The notes under the pieces were generated by a model. The model searched no databases. It had not been told where the DNA came from and saw only the letters and a program-made list of their open reading frames with translations. Positions 1-9,381 of a stretch of 64,000 nt of DNA are shown piece after piece. Numbering within the stretch: the stretch's first letter is position 1; each line of letters opens with the position of its first letter. The position numbers were made by a program, and so were the translations under genes. The stretch lies in contig JAISGQ010000021.1 in the NCBI GenBank assembly GCA_031262985.1, positions 1 to 64,000 on the forward strand. The letters are read 5' to 3'. Source of the stretch: Oscillospiraceae bacterium (GTDB taxonomy: Bacteria; Bacillota; Clostridia; Oscillospirales; Acutalibacteraceae).

Positions 1-3000
1 TCCGGTCTGTTTAAGTATCCTCTCGATACTCCCGCGCCTGCTATGCACAGTTCTCCCGGCATCCCGATTCCGCACAACGTGTTCCCTTGCAGTATGTATA
101 TCTGCGTGTTTGATATTGGCGTACCCACTGTGTTTTTGATTCTGCTCTTCTCAACCTTCAATTGAGCAGACCAAACGGTCGTTTCTGCAGGACCATACAC
201 ATTGTATACTTTTTCCGCGCCGTAATCTATGAGCATATCGCAGATATTTTTCGGCACCGATTCGCCTCCCAACAGCACCGATTTCAGCCTGCTCACGTTT
301 TCTCTGAACAACCTGCTTTCCATATATGACTTAATTCTGGATGGCGTAGTTTGTATTGTGTCGATACCATTCTCGGCGATTATCTCTGCTGCAATATCTC
401 CGAAATTCAAGGCATCCCCGGCGGCAATCACCACTTTTAATCCATTGAGCATGGTTAGTATCGCTTCCGTAACAAATATGTCAAACGATACTGTTGTAAC
501 TGATATTACGGTCGCTTGCTGTGATATAGCGTTTCCAAATACATTAAAGCTGTTCTCTGCACAGTAATTAATGACATTTCGCTGTTCGACCATAACCCCC
601 TTGGGTTTGCCGGTAGTTCCCGATGTGTAAATGAGATATGCCAGACTTGACGCGTCATTAATGATTTCCGGGTTCTTTGGGATACTGTTCTTGTACTCTT
701 CTTCCTTCAGATTGATCACCGGTATCTGACACAACGCATCGTCGAGTTCTGCTCCGCACACTAACACAGCCTTAGGCTTGCAGTCATCCAGCATATATTT
801 AATTCGCTCTTCGGGATACTCCGGATCTATCGGCACATATGCTCCGCCCGCCTTGAGTATTCCGAATATTCCTACTATCATCTCTATGCTGCGCTCGCTT
901 ATGACTGCTACAAAATCATCTGCTCCGACTCCGGTATTCCGCAGCTTCATCCCTACTGTGTTTGCTCTGCCGTTCAGTTCTCTGTATGTAAGGCTTTCGT
1001 CTCCGAACACTACCGCTATGCTTTCCGGATTTGTTCTTACCTGCTCCTCGAATATCTCCGCTATCGTCTTCTCTCTCGGATATTCACACTCCGTATCGTT
1101 GAAGTTGACCAGAATTTGATTTCGTTCTCCTTCTGTTGTACAATTGTATTTTTTTATTTTACACAGACTATTTTCTGTAACTTCACGCAACGAACTAATA
1201 TAACATTCTATAAATCTTTTTATGGTACTTTGCTCAAATAAATCCGAGCAGTACTCGCAATGTACTCTATATTCACTTCCATCAGGAACTATTTCAATGG
1301 CAATATCAAACATTGAAGAATGTGTTCTTATCTTTGAACCTTTGAACGATTCGCCTGCAATTGACAACTTGTTTTCTATATTGTTTTGCAACACAAGTAT
1401 AACGTCAAACAACGGATTTCTACTAGTATCTCTTTTCACACCCAGTCTTTCCACGATAAGTTCAAGGGGGCAATCTTGATTTTCAAACGCACCAAAACAA
1501 GCTGATTTTATTTCTTCAATAAAATCATTAAATGGCTTGTCTTTTTCAGGATATCCACGAATTGGGAGTGTGTTAACAAACATACCCGTAACATTTTCTA
1601 TTTGGCTTATATTCCTTCCCGATACCGGACACCCTATAACTACATCCTCCCTGTTGCCATATCTGCTTAAGATAATCATAAGCGCTGCTAATAAAACCAT
1701 ATACTCCGTTGCATTATATTGCTCGGCAATTTTTTTAATGTTTCCCGCTAGTTGTGTATCTATACTCGAAACAAACAAATCACCATTAAAGCTCTGGATT
1801 TCTGGGCGTTTTTTATCATAGGGAAGCTCAATTGGAGATATCTCGGAATCTAATGTATTCTCCCAAAACAAGAGTTGCTTCTGCCAATCAATAGCGTTAT
1901 ACCATTCACTAAAATCTCGGAATCGTATACAGTCCGGCTCGACGGTTTTGCCTTCATATATATCTGAAAGCTGCTCCATCATTATTCCCACGCTTGTTCC
2001 ATCGCATATGGAGTGATGGAAATCAACAAACAGATATACACCATCTTTGCACCAATTAATCTGCATTCTTGACGTATTCCCGTTTTTTAAATCAAAAGGT
2101 CTTACGAAATCAGAAGATAAATCCTCAAACGACTTATCAAAATCGGTTACAACAGAAAAATCCGGATCGACAGTATCCAATATCATCTGAACCGCTTCAC
2201 CTTCATGGTCGAAAAGAGCAGTACGAAGATTTTCGTTTATCTCAATTAGCTTTCTGTATGCGCATTGCATCTTATTTGCATCAATATTATCACTTAGCTT
2301 GAAGAAAAATGGAGTATTATAAGCTATACAATCATAATCATATTGTTGAATCGTATAAATTCGCTTTTGTGCGGACGGCATCGGATAATATTTCTTTTCC
2401 TCTGCTCTTTTAATACTCTCTGATCTATCGTTTGAAAAAACCAAAGAATCAATATTCCTAACTGTCCTAGCTCTAAAAACATCCTTTACAGTGGGTCTTG
2501 ATCCACATTTTTTCTCCAAATAATTGCAAAGCATAATAGTAAGTAATGAGTTTCCGCCCAACGCAAAAAAATCATCATCTATACCAACACCTTCGCACTT
2601 GAGTATAGTTTCGAACCCTTCGCAAATTAATTTTTGAGAGCTTGTTTCAGGCGCAAAATATTCTTTGCGTCTCTCACTGCTCGCAAGTTGTTCCAGAACT
2701 CCCAAATCAATCTTACCATTAATATTCAGCGGCATTTTTTCAAGGAACATATATTCGCTGGGAATGTAACTATCCGGAAGCTGTTTTCTTAAATTCAAAT
2801 CAATATCTGAAGACGTGATTTCTGTATTAGGAACAATAAACGCAAATATTGACTCTATTCCATTTCCGGTTTTTTTCACCACTTCAGCGGCCGCGACACC
2901 ACCGTTGTTAATAATTGTGTTTTTAATTTCATCCGGTTCTATTCTGACTCCATTTATATTGAACTGTCTGTCTATTCGTCCTAAAATTTCTAACTCGCCT

Positions 3001-4199
3001 TGGTCGTTTGTTCTAACCTTATCCCCCGTACGATAGAACACTTCACCAAATTCAGACAAATATACAAATTTTTGTGTAGTCAATTCTGCTGCACCAATAT
3101 ATCCAATTGAAACAGACGGACCACCTATATATAACTCTCCCGCCTCACCTGTTTTGCATGATTTGTTGTCTTTATTTAAAACTGTAGCCCTTACCCCGCT
3201 AACAGGTTTACCTATTGGCGGATCGCCGACTTCATTTCGGAAACAACAATGAGCTGTTGCTGATCCAGTTGCTTCTGTGGTTCCGTAACAGTTAATGATA
3301 TCAGCATTTGTAATGCCTCTGATTCTTTCAACTAATTTCTCTGCCAATCTTTCGCCAGCAAGCATTAAAACTTTAAAGTTTTGAAATGCTGAGTTTACAT
3401 CGCCAGAAATCAAAACTCCTATTCTCGATGGTGATGTTAATATAGTGTCAGCGTTATATTTCGTTACAAGGCAATTGAATTTTTCGGGATTAGTACGTTC
3501 TTCTTCTGTTGTCAGTATAGATGTGTAACCGAACATTCCCAAAAACAAGTCAAATAAAGAAGCCACAAAAGAGAATGTCGAAACAGAAACAATAACGCTA
3601 CCGTTACCTTTTATCATATTAAATGAATTGATACTGCTTGCAAGAATATTTCTGTGAGTCAAGACTGCACCCTTTGGAAAACCGGTCGTTCCTGAAGTAA
3701 ACATTATAGTTGCCGTGCTATCATTGCTAATATATGGCGGGTCAAAATCAACGATTTTCTCTCGATGGATACTGTTAATGGCAATTGTATGACAATTATT
3801 ACTTTCGCAAATTTCTGCAATCTCCAAATTATCATTTTCTATTACAGCCATTACAGCATTACTTTGATTGAGCATATAACTTATTCTCTTCTTCGGGAGA
3901 CTGGGATCTATGTATACATAAGCAGCTCCTGCCTTGAGCACGCCATACATAGCTGCAACTGTTTCAATACTGCGATCGGAAATAACAGCAATTGTGTCTC
4001 CTGACTTTATTCCCCTTTCAACAAAGGTATATGCAAAATTATCGGAATATACATCAAATTCGGCATAGCTGATTTTCATATTCCTGCAAATAAACAAATC
4101 TTTTTCTGCATACAAAGAAACTGCATCTCGAAAAACCTCAGGAATTGTCTTTTCCAAAATTATGCTATCTAACTGTTTTTTTGTTAACGGATACATCAT
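1..4199 (-). CDS. Non-ribosomal peptide synthetase, A-T-C-A..., 3' end outside window
   Basis: A large multidomain NRPS that assembles a peptide on carrier-protein thioesters. Reading from the start there is an adenylation domain (about residues 1-505; core motifs MFTSGTTGFPKG and NGK), a carrier domain with the phosphopantetheine serine in FFALGGNSLL (about residue 545), a condensation domain with HHSICDG (about residue 730), and a second adenylation domain from about residue 1040 with YIYTSGTTGKPKG-like and YGPAETT motifs, which runs off the left edge. The first A domain has Val where the alpha-amino-binding Asp235 (GrsA numbering) normally sits, so its substrate may not be an ordinary alpha-amino acid. 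The second has pocket residues close to the glycine code. Two ATGs are possible; the outer one (4199) has GGAGGG 7 nt upstream. It is the last visible gene of a minus-strand operon, just after the phosphopantetheinyl transferase that would activate its carrier domain. Confidence 0.95.
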   Translation of the reverse strand, partial: MMYPLTKKQLDSIILEKTIPEVFRDAVSLYAEKDLFICRNMKISYAEFDVYSDNFAYTFVERGIKSGDTIAVISDRSIETVAAMYGVLKAGAAYVYIDPSLPKKRISYMLNQSNAVMAVIENDNLEIAEICESNNCHTIAINSIHREKIVDFDPPYISNDSTATIMFTSGTTGFPKGAVLTHRNILASSINSFNMIKGNGSVIVSVSTFSFVASLFDLFLGMFGYTSILTTEEERTNPEKFNCLVTKYNADTILTSPSRIGVLISGDVNSAFQNFKVLMLAGERLAEKLVERIRGITNADIINCYGTTEATGSATAHCCFRNEVGDPPIGKPVSGVRATVLNKDNKSCKTGEAGELYIGGPSVSIGYIGAAELTTQKFVYLSEFGEVFYRTGDKVRTNDQGELEILGRIDRQFNINGVRIEPDEIKNTIINNGGVAAAEVVKKTGNGIESIFAFIVPNTEITSSDIDLNLRKQLPDSYIPSEYMFLEKMPLNINGKIDLGVLEQLASSERRKEYFAPETSSQKLICEGFETILKCEGVGIDDDFFALGGNSLLTIMLCNYLEKKCGSRPTVKDVFRARTVRNIDSLVFSNDRSESIKRAEEKKYYPMPSAQKRIYTIQQYDYDCIAYNTPFFFKLSDNIDANKMQCAYRKLIEINENLRTALFDHEGEAVQMILDTVDPDFSVVTDFDKSFEDLSSDFVRPFDLKNGNTSRMQINWCKDGVYLFVDFHHSICDGTSVGIMMEQLSDIYEGKTVEPDCIRFRDFSEWYNAIDWQKQLLFWENTLDSEISPIELPYDKKRPEIQSFNGDLFVSSIDTQLAGNIKKIAEQYNATEYMVLLAALMIILSRYGNREDVVIGCPVSGRNISQIENVTGMFVNTLPIRGYPEKDKPFNDFIEEIKSACFGAFENQDCPLELIVERLGVKRDTSRNPLFDVILVLQNNIENKLSIAGESFKGSKIRTHSSMFDIAIEIVPDGSEYRVHCEYCSDLFEQSTIKRFIECYISSLREVTENSLCKIKKYNCTTEGERNQILVNFNDTECEYPREKTIAEIFEEQVRTNPESIAVVFGDESLTYRELNGRANTVGMKLRNTGVGADDFVAVISERSIEMIVGIFGILKAGGAYVPIDPEYPEERIKYMLDDCKPKAVLVCGAELDDALCQIPVINLKEEEYKNSIPKNPEIINDASSLAYLIYTSGTTGKPKGVMVEQRNVINYCAENSFNVFGNAISQQATVISVTTVSFDIFVTEAILTMLNGLKVVIAAGDALNFGDIAAEIIAENGIDTIQTTPSRIKSYMESRLFRENVSRLKSVLLGGESVPKNICDMLIDYGAEKVYNVYGPAETTVWSAQLKVEKSRIKNTVGTPISNTQIYILQGNTLCGIGMPGELCIAGAGVSRGYLNRP

Positions 4200-4217
4200 A
4201 GTATTTCCCTCCAAAAG

Positions 4218-4904
4218 TTATATTATATTCTGCTTGTTGCTCATATTATGTAAGTTTTCAGCAAGTTCATTAAATGTCAATGGGACATGAATAATCTTGC
4301 TATGTGAACACGAGGCAAGCATACCAAAAATCCTTTTTTCTATCTTGAAATTCATATTATACAACTCAAATTCACCTCCATCGCATGACAAGCAGATAAA
4401 CTTTGAAAAATCTATTTGTTTTAAATCACAAAGTATTCCCGTGCCTAAATATTTAGTGTAGCTTTCCTTTAAAGCCCAAAGCAATGTAAATACATCGCTT
4501 TTATTTGTTGCATTTTCCACAGCCAAAAGTTCGTTTGAAGACATAAAATAATTTGCAATCTGTGCATCATAGGATGTAATGTCCTGAATATCAACACCAA
4601 TTGGCATTCCGGATACTCCGCAGGCAACTCCTGTATCGCAATGTGTCAGATTGAAGTGGATATCTCGGTTTTTCTCCAAAATCGGTTTCTTTTCTTTTTG
4701 GTATGTAAATTCCGGCATATGTTTTATTCCAAACTCAACGTATAATGAATATCGCAAAAGACAGAAAGCAAGCAAAGACAATGTTTTATCTTTCTGAAAC
4801 TTTAACTTGTCAATTTTTTTGCGTCTTTCAATTGATGCATAAGAAAGCAAAAGATTGTATGCTTCTGAATTAATTTCATCATTCAAGTTAATATAATATA
4901 GCAT
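4218..4904 (-). CDS. Sfp-type 4'-phosphopantetheinyl transferase
   Basis: Transfers phosphopantetheine from CoA to the serine of carrier domains, here most likely the NRPS carrier and the free-standing ACP of the same operon. The family signatures are visible: a FNLTHC segment, then GVDIQ (Mg-binding Asp) and WALKESYTKYLGTG, the conserved W-x-x-K-E-S-Y-x-K block. About 228 residues is the normal size for the Sfp/Gsp class. The ATG at 4904 has a TAGGTG ribosome site 6 nt upstream and lies one base past the stop of the preceding gene; a GTG at 4913, overlapping that stop, is the alternative. Translational coupling is likely. The NRPS begins about 20 bp downstream. Confidence 0.93.
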   Translation of the reverse strand: MLYYINLNDEINSEAYNLLLSYASIERRKKIDKLKFQKDKTLSLLAFCLLRYSLYVEFGIKHMPEFTYQKEKKPILEKNRDIHFNLTHCDTGVACGVSGMPIGVDIQDITSYDAQIANYFMSSNELLAVENATNKSDVFTLLWALKESYTKYLGTGILCDLKQIDFSKFICLSCDGGEFELYNMNFKIEKRIFGMLASCSHSKIIHVPLTFNELAENLHNMSNKQNII

Positions 4905-4905
4905 A

Positions 4906-6495
4906 TCATGCACCTAAGCTCATGGCAAAAATATGCATAGAATCACAATCAGGAAGAACAACCGATACTACAGGCGCATTAGGAAGCGATATTTTGATGC
5001 AGTAAACATATGCAGTTTCAGTATCGACCACCCTATTGCCTCTCACTACCGTCTTTTGAGTTTTAATAATTGCGTTTTCCGGAATGTCAGCATTCCAGTC
5101 AAGAACACACTCGTTCAAAATAATTCGTCTTTTATGCTGTGTTTTATCGTTACAAATTAATGTGATTTCCTCAATCTGATTGTCAAAATCCGAGCACCCA
5201 AGTATCAGAAGACTTTTGTATGTCCCCTCCGGTATCGGGATTTCATGCCCTAAACACGCAATATTGTCCGCAGAACCGCAATATGTATTCGGAAGAATAA
5301 ATTTATAATTTCCAGATTCCTCCAGAACTCCCGACGGAAAACTTTCACTTTTAAAATATTCATTTTCTCTATTAAAATCAGCACTGCTGATTTCCGACCC
5401 AACTGCAGTGTTATTGCAATAAGTGTCTATATTAATACACAAAAAGTCATCTAAAATAACTTCAGTATCTATTGCCGGCTCAGAGTGCGCATTAGTATCG
5501 GCTTTAACTAATAAATCAATTGTTTCTTTTATTAAGCTTTCTTCTTCTTCTATAATTTGCTCAAGCTTTCTGCTGAAATCCTCAGCTATTCTTTCAATTC
5601 TATTGGAAAATATGCGTTTCAGAAACATTAATCTTGCAGAATTCCATTTTTTAGCAAGAATTATGAATTCTTCATGAAAACCAATTAAACCGACATATTC
5701 ATCACAAACGGAACTTATATAAGAAATAAGTAACGCAAAGCGTACCCTGTTGTGAACGATATCTTTTATTGCTCTATTAATTGCAATATTATCCTGTATC
5801 TCTTCACTAACAACGCTCTCGTTGCCTATATAATTTTTAATATCTTTTTCTATATCAAAATTACAGAGAATCTCATTAGGCATTTTTTTCATAGATACAA
5901 TATAAGAATCGGAAAGAGCAATGCGAAGATTCTCTAAAAGACGCTCGTCCGATCTAAATTTAACGTGCTCACTTTTCTCGACAATAAAATGTTCAATGTA
6001 TCCAAGAAGAAACTCCTGATAAGAAAAATATCCGCTATTTACAAAATAGTACGGATCATCGCATATCAGCACTTCCTTGTCGTCATCGAAGCCCGTAACA
6101 AACATTGTGTGACTTCCGTTATGAATTTCATGATACCGCCAATCCCACGGGCAAAAAAAGCCTGTAACACATACTAAAACAGGCTTGCCGTCAATAATAT
6201 TTTTTTTAATTTCCTCAATTATTTCCTCTGCTTTATATACGTGCAATTTAAGAGAAATACCATAGCAATCTCTAACATTATCTAAAAATTCTGTTTCGAA
6301 AATTATCTTTTCTCCAATAGAAACATTCGATTTTTCGTAATCCATTCGATTTTTAAGTGCGCCATAATAAGTATATTCATAACTTAAACCAAAATATCTG
6401 CAAATTGTAGCAATACAATCATCAAAACAAAAACCAGGTGTTGTGTTATTGTCTATTCTCGGTATCCGAACCAGATCCATATGCAGTTTTTTCAT
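4906..6495 (-). CDS. BtrH-like / C39-fold protein with C-terminal beta domain
   Basis: The N-terminal part resembles the butirosin-biosynthesis BtrH N-terminal family, a cysteine-peptidase-like fold that in butirosin synthesis transfers an acyl chain from a carrier protein to an acceptor. Visible pieces are GFCFDDCIATICRYFG (candidate Cys, about residue 22), SHTMFVTGFDDDKEVLICDDP (His and Asp of the fold, about residues 127-147), and a long helical middle with EEEE near residues 315-320. The C-terminal 150 residues look beta-rich, similar to a galactose-binding-type sandwich. An ACP lies directly upstream and a PPTase and NRPS downstream, which fits a carrier-to-acceptor acyltransferase role; that role is inference. 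The ATG at 6495 was preferred over GTGs at 6504/6507, which sit on top of the AAGGG ribosome site. Confidence 0.7.
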   Translation of the reverse strand: MKKLHMDLVRIPRIDNNTTPGFCFDDCIATICRYFGLSYEYTYYGALKNRMDYEKSNVSIGEKIIFETEFLDNVRDCYGISLKLHVYKAEEIIEEIKKNIIDGKPVLVCVTGFFCPWDWRYHEIHNGSHTMFVTGFDDDKEVLICDDPYYFVNSGYFSYQEFLLGYIEHFIVEKSEHVKFRSDERLLENLRIALSDSYIVSMKKMPNEILCNFDIEKDIKNYIGNESVVSEEIQDNIAINRAIKDIVHNRVRFALLISYISSVCDEYVGLIGFHEEFIILAKKWNSARLMFLKRIFSNRIERIAEDFSRKLEQIIEEEESLIKETIDLLVKADTNAHSEPAIDTEVILDDFLCINIDTYCNNTAVGSEISSADFNRENEYFKSESFPSGVLEESGNYKFILPNTYCGSADNIACLGHEIPIPEGTYKSLLILGCSDFDNQIEEITLICNDKTQHKRRIILNECVLDWNADIPENAIIKTQKTVVRGNRVVDTETAYVYCIKISLPNAPVVSVVLPDCDSMHIFAMSLGA

Positions 6496-6616
6496 AATTG
6501 CCACCACCCTTTCCTGTAAATAATAAATATTATCACTCTACAATAAACCCGTTTCCACGCAACAAGAGATACTATTACACCCAAATGTGCGGAGAATTAA
6601 ACACAGAGAGATTAAT

Positions 6617-6865
6617 TCATTTCACTTTTTTAAGAATATATTTTGAAATATCACTTATTTTATTATAAGATGAAGCATCTAATGCTTCATCATCAAACTC
6701 AAATTCAAACACATCTTCAAGCGCAACTATAAGTTTTATAAAATCCAATGAATTCATGCCTAAATCTGCAAATTCACTATCAGCAGTTATATCCATACCG
6801 TCCCTTGCAAGCTCTAATGTGTTGATTTTCTCAATAATTGTCTCTGTTATAGCTTCCATCATCAT
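6617..6865 (-). CDS. Acyl carrier protein, free-standing
   Basis: A small acidic carrier protein of about 82 residues with the phosphopantetheine attachment motif LGMNSLDF; the serine is around residue 38. It is followed by the typical helix IKLIVALEDVFEFEFDDE of ACPs. Three successive ATGs occur; GGAGG lies 4, 7 or 10 nt before them, so the second (6862) may be the real start. The product would carry an acyl or aminoacyl intermediate as a thioester on the arm installed by the PPTase of the same operon. Its position next to two BtrH-like proteins recalls the BtrI/BtrH pair of butirosin, but a partner for the neighbouring NRPS is equally possible. Confidence 0.93.
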   Translation of the reverse strand: MMMEAITETIIEKINTLELARDGMDITADSEFADLGMNSLDFIKLIVALEDVFEFEFDDEALDASSYNKISDISKYILKKVK

Positions 6866-6879
6866 TTTTCCTCCAAAAT

Positions 6880-7719
6880 CTATGTATTTAAAAAAAGTTT
6901 TGCATCGTCTCTTCTAACTACCATAGGAAACTCGGTCGGCAGTACACCATCGGTTTTAGGTGGGATTTTTAGTTTTAAAGAAACCCCTTTGTCGCCCCTG
7001 CCAATAAGTCTATTGGCAAACCATATTACCACCTCATTTTTACCGGAATGGAAATCAGTATCAATCAATACTTTCCTAAGCAATAGTTTTTCTTCTGATT
7101 TCATATAACCTAAATCTTTATTGTTGCACCAAATTTGCACATCACCACTTGCACCGATACTCAACGCAAGTTTTGTATCATGATGAGAAAAGAACGTAAA
7201 GCGCATTAATACAGCATTGTCGGCAGGATATGCCCGCCGCCTGTTGAGTACTCTTGGTTTTATAACATTTGCACACGTGATAAAGGGAGTAAAGGTAATT
7301 TCTTTATCCGCAGAAAAGTTATGACCCTCTACAAACCTATCAATAGAATAAAATTGAGAAATCTCTCCACAGCGTATATATGGTGAACAATCTTTGTCAT
7401 CCTCTAAATATAACTTAAAATCAGGAAGTTTGTTTCCTTCATCGTCATATATAAAACAATTGCCTTCCGTACAGTATAGTATATAGGAATCTGAAAAATT
7501 TAATAGTGCATTATATGTTGCTAATGTGTATATTCTAACCTCGTTTCCGTCTGTTCGCACACCGGAAACAGGAAATGGCTGATAATCTTCAGTAAAAAAC
7601 TGAACCCCCCCATTCTTGCCTTTTGTATGTAGCCGTCCCTTTACACCGTCCAAAAAAAGAATTATCATAAGACGCTGCCGAGTCCCATACATTGAGGTCT
7701 CAACCCTGCTCAAAACCAT
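6880..7719 (-). CDS. Unknown protein, N-terminus doubtful, possible frameshift
   Basis: Not recognised. The readable frame gives 279 residues, largely beta-strand-like, with a C-terminal part (about residues 165-270) that resembles an accessory jelly-roll domain. It lies 14 bp upstream of the ACP, so it is probably co-transcribed. The start is weak: the ATG at 7719 sits 13 nt after GGAAAGG, and the best-placed ATG (at 7730) opens a six-codon frame. Between 7605 and 7611 there are seven consecutive G residues on the coding strand. Just upstream of this tract another frame is open and protein-like (it includes YDNSFFGRCKGTATYKRQEW) and would join the long frame after a one-step slip. Either the gene is frameshifted, or expression is phase-variable, or the long frame is right as it stands. 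Confidence 0.55.
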   Translation of the reverse strand: MVLSRVETSMYGTRQRLMIILFLDGVKGRLHTKGKNGGVQFFTEDYQPFPVSGVRTDGNEVRIYTLATYNALLNFSDSYILYCTEGNCFIYDDEGNKLPDFKLYLEDDKDCSPYIRCGEISQFYSIDRFVEGHNFSADKEITFTPFITCANVIKPRVLNRRRAYPADNAVLMRFTFFSHHDTKLALSIGASGDVQIWCNNKDLGYMKSEEKLLLRKVLIDTDFHSGKNEVVIWFANRLIGRGDKGVSLKLKIPPKTDGVLPTEFPMVVRRDDAKLFLNT

Positions 7720-7774
7720 AAAAGATTCATGTCCTTTCCGAATTTTATGCCAAAAAAGACATAAAATCTTATTG

Positions 7775-7811
7775 AAAAAAGGGCGGCTTCTAACCAGCTT
7801 ACAAGCCGCCC
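7775..7811 (-). terminator. Intrinsic terminator inside the NRPS island
   Basis: On the minus strand GGGCGGCTT and AAGCCGCCC form a perfect 9-bp stem around a 13-nt loop, followed by six T. It lies after the glycosyltransferase gene at 8029-9339 and before the unknown gene, so it splits the cluster into an upstream transporter/glycosyltransferase unit and a downstream ACP/NRPS unit, or lowers read-through between them. Confidence 0.8.
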
Positions 7812-7837
7812 TTCATAGGATGCAAACTGGTTCTCAA

Positions 7838-7936
7838 GATAAATTTCCCCGCCGCAAGCAGCGGGGTATTTGCAGGATAACGGTTTTATAAGGATTCGCC
7901 CCAAGGGGCGGGGAATCAAACCCTACCTTTTATTGA
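7838..7936. repeat. Two-hairpin repeat, copy 1 (second copy at 16730)
   Basis: About 97 bp nearly identical to 16730-16826. It contains the hairpin CCCCGC-N8-GCGGGG and the hairpin CGCCCC-AA-GGGGCG, joined by a conserved stretch GGTTTTATAAGGATTCGCC. The second copy abuts the end of an IS1595-family transposase remnant, so this copy is probably a solo end or miniature derivative of that element. The differences between the copies are scattered substitutions. Confidence 0.75.
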
Positions 7937-8028
7937 AAATTTTTCAACTTCGCCAAAAAGAACAAACCAGTCTCCTCAGCAAGACAGCTGTTATTACTCC
8001 CAAGGAGCAAGGAACTTAACCTGAAAGA

Positions 8029-9339
8029 TTAAATTTCCTCCACTTGCTTGCTCAGAAGCAACCGTGCTCCATCTTTCCATTTCATTTCATAATAATTTTC
8101 ATCATACTCGTATCTATCGTACCACTGTATTATATGAGTCACGCCAAATATATTTCCGAACAAGAATATTACATCGTTGCTTGCGTTCACATCATAATAA
8201 GACGGCAACTGAATTATATTCTTAGATATCAGCACTTTCCCGCTAATTCTAATCAATTCCTGGAGTACAGAACCAAACATATTTGGCGGAATAAGAGAAT
8301 ATGCTCCCGAAACGAAAACACGCTTAAATCGTCCGTCAACAAAAGGAAGTGCATATCCAAATAATTCCACGCGCTTTCGTTCGCCATGTTCAACATATTC
8401 GACAAGCCCGTTTTCATGTTCCGGAAGGCAAAAATACACTGCGACCTCACCCTCCAGCAAAGTAATTTCCTCATATGTGTTATTCGCCTTTATATATGCG
8501 TAAATTTTGTCGTAGTAGTCTCTCATTCGTGGGTCAGTATTAACTCCCCAGCAACAAATCATTTCGGTTTCCCTGTTTCTGTATTTGTTTAACATATAAT
8601 ACAGATTTTGAAGATTACTATACGCATTTTCAAATTGATTTTTATTGTGAGGACGATGATATGACACGATTTCCGGAACAAATACTATTTTCCCTTTCGG
8701 ATTAAGTCGATAAGCAAACTCCATATCCTCTACGCCCCAACGATGGAAATTCTCGTCAAACCCTCCGATTTCCTCAAACAGTTCTCTTCTTGCCGTTGCA
8801 AACGATGTGAAGTAATTTGGCCAGTTTCTGCTTGTGTCTGCCACAAAATGCCCCCACAAAGATCTGTAATCAGCAACCAATTTATATTCCGACAAATTAG
8901 AAAAATCTTTTTTTACCATACTGTCAAAATCTTCAATACTACAATGGGTAATGAGTTCAAACTGTTCAAGAGTGTGATTGTTTCCATACACTGTACCGTT
9001 TAGACCTGCAATATTCGTGTCTTCGTGTGTCTCTCTTACAATACGCAAATTATCGGGTGCAATAATAACATCACTGTCGATAAAAACAAGTATTTCATTT
9101 ACAGCCTCCCTTGCGGCTCTGTTTCTCACAGCGGAACGATTTCCGTTAGACGAAAACTCTATTATTTTATCAATATGTCCACTGTACGACTTAATTATTT
9201 CCAAAGAATCGTCATCGGAAGAATCGTCAATAACGATAAACTGGTCTTCCTTATCCAGTTGACAAATAATAGAATTAATGCACCATTCGACACTATCCCT
9301 CCTATTTTTATTAATTAACAGAACGCTCAATTTAATCAT
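8029..9339 (-). CDS. GT2 family glycosyltransferase with methyltransferase-like C-terminus
   Basis: A GT-A fold glycosyltransferase. The N-terminus has the family start SVLLINKNR, a nucleotide-binding IDDSSDDDS stretch, the metal-binding DxD as FIDSDV (about residue 91) and the acceptor-side WGVEDMEFAYRL (about residue 220), so it looks catalytically complete. Residues about 290-436 form an extra module shared with the two neighbouring glycosyltransferases; its core ELFGYALPFVDGRFKRVF followed by LQELIRISGKVLIS resembles the second half of a class I methyltransferase but lacks the glycine-rich SAM motif. The ATG has GGAG 9 nt upstream. A terminator lies about 220 bp downstream. Probably modifies the product of the NRPS island; the sugar and acceptor cannot be told. 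Confidence 0.85.
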   Translation of the reverse strand: MIKLSVLLINKNRRDSVEWCINSIICQLDKEDQFIVIDDSSDDDSLEIIKSYSGHIDKIIEFSSNGNRSAVRNRAAREAVNEILVFIDSDVIIAPDNLRIVRETHEDTNIAGLNGTVYGNNHTLEQFELITHCSIEDFDSMVKKDFSNLSEYKLVADYRSLWGHFVADTSRNWPNYFTSFATARRELFEEIGGFDENFHRWGVEDMEFAYRLNPKGKIVFVPEIVSYHRPHNKNQFENAYSNLQNLYYMLNKYRNRETEMICCWGVNTDPRMRDYYDKIYAYIKANNTYEEITLLEGEVAVYFCLPEHENGLVEYVEHGERKRVELFGYALPFVDGRFKRVFVSGAYSLIPPNMFGSVLQELIRISGKVLISKNIIQLPSYYDVNASNDVIFLFGNIFGVTHIIQWYDRYEYDENYYEMKWKDGARLLLSKQVEEI

Positions 9340-9381
9340 TTTGTCATCTCCTTAGCCTAAAATACATTAAATAATGGGGAC

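Noticed and set aside
7710-7919. Open frame of about 70 codons over the terminator and two-hairpin repeat
   Set aside because: The frame is produced by GC hairpins of the repeat and shows no family character; the same DNA is a repeat at 16730.
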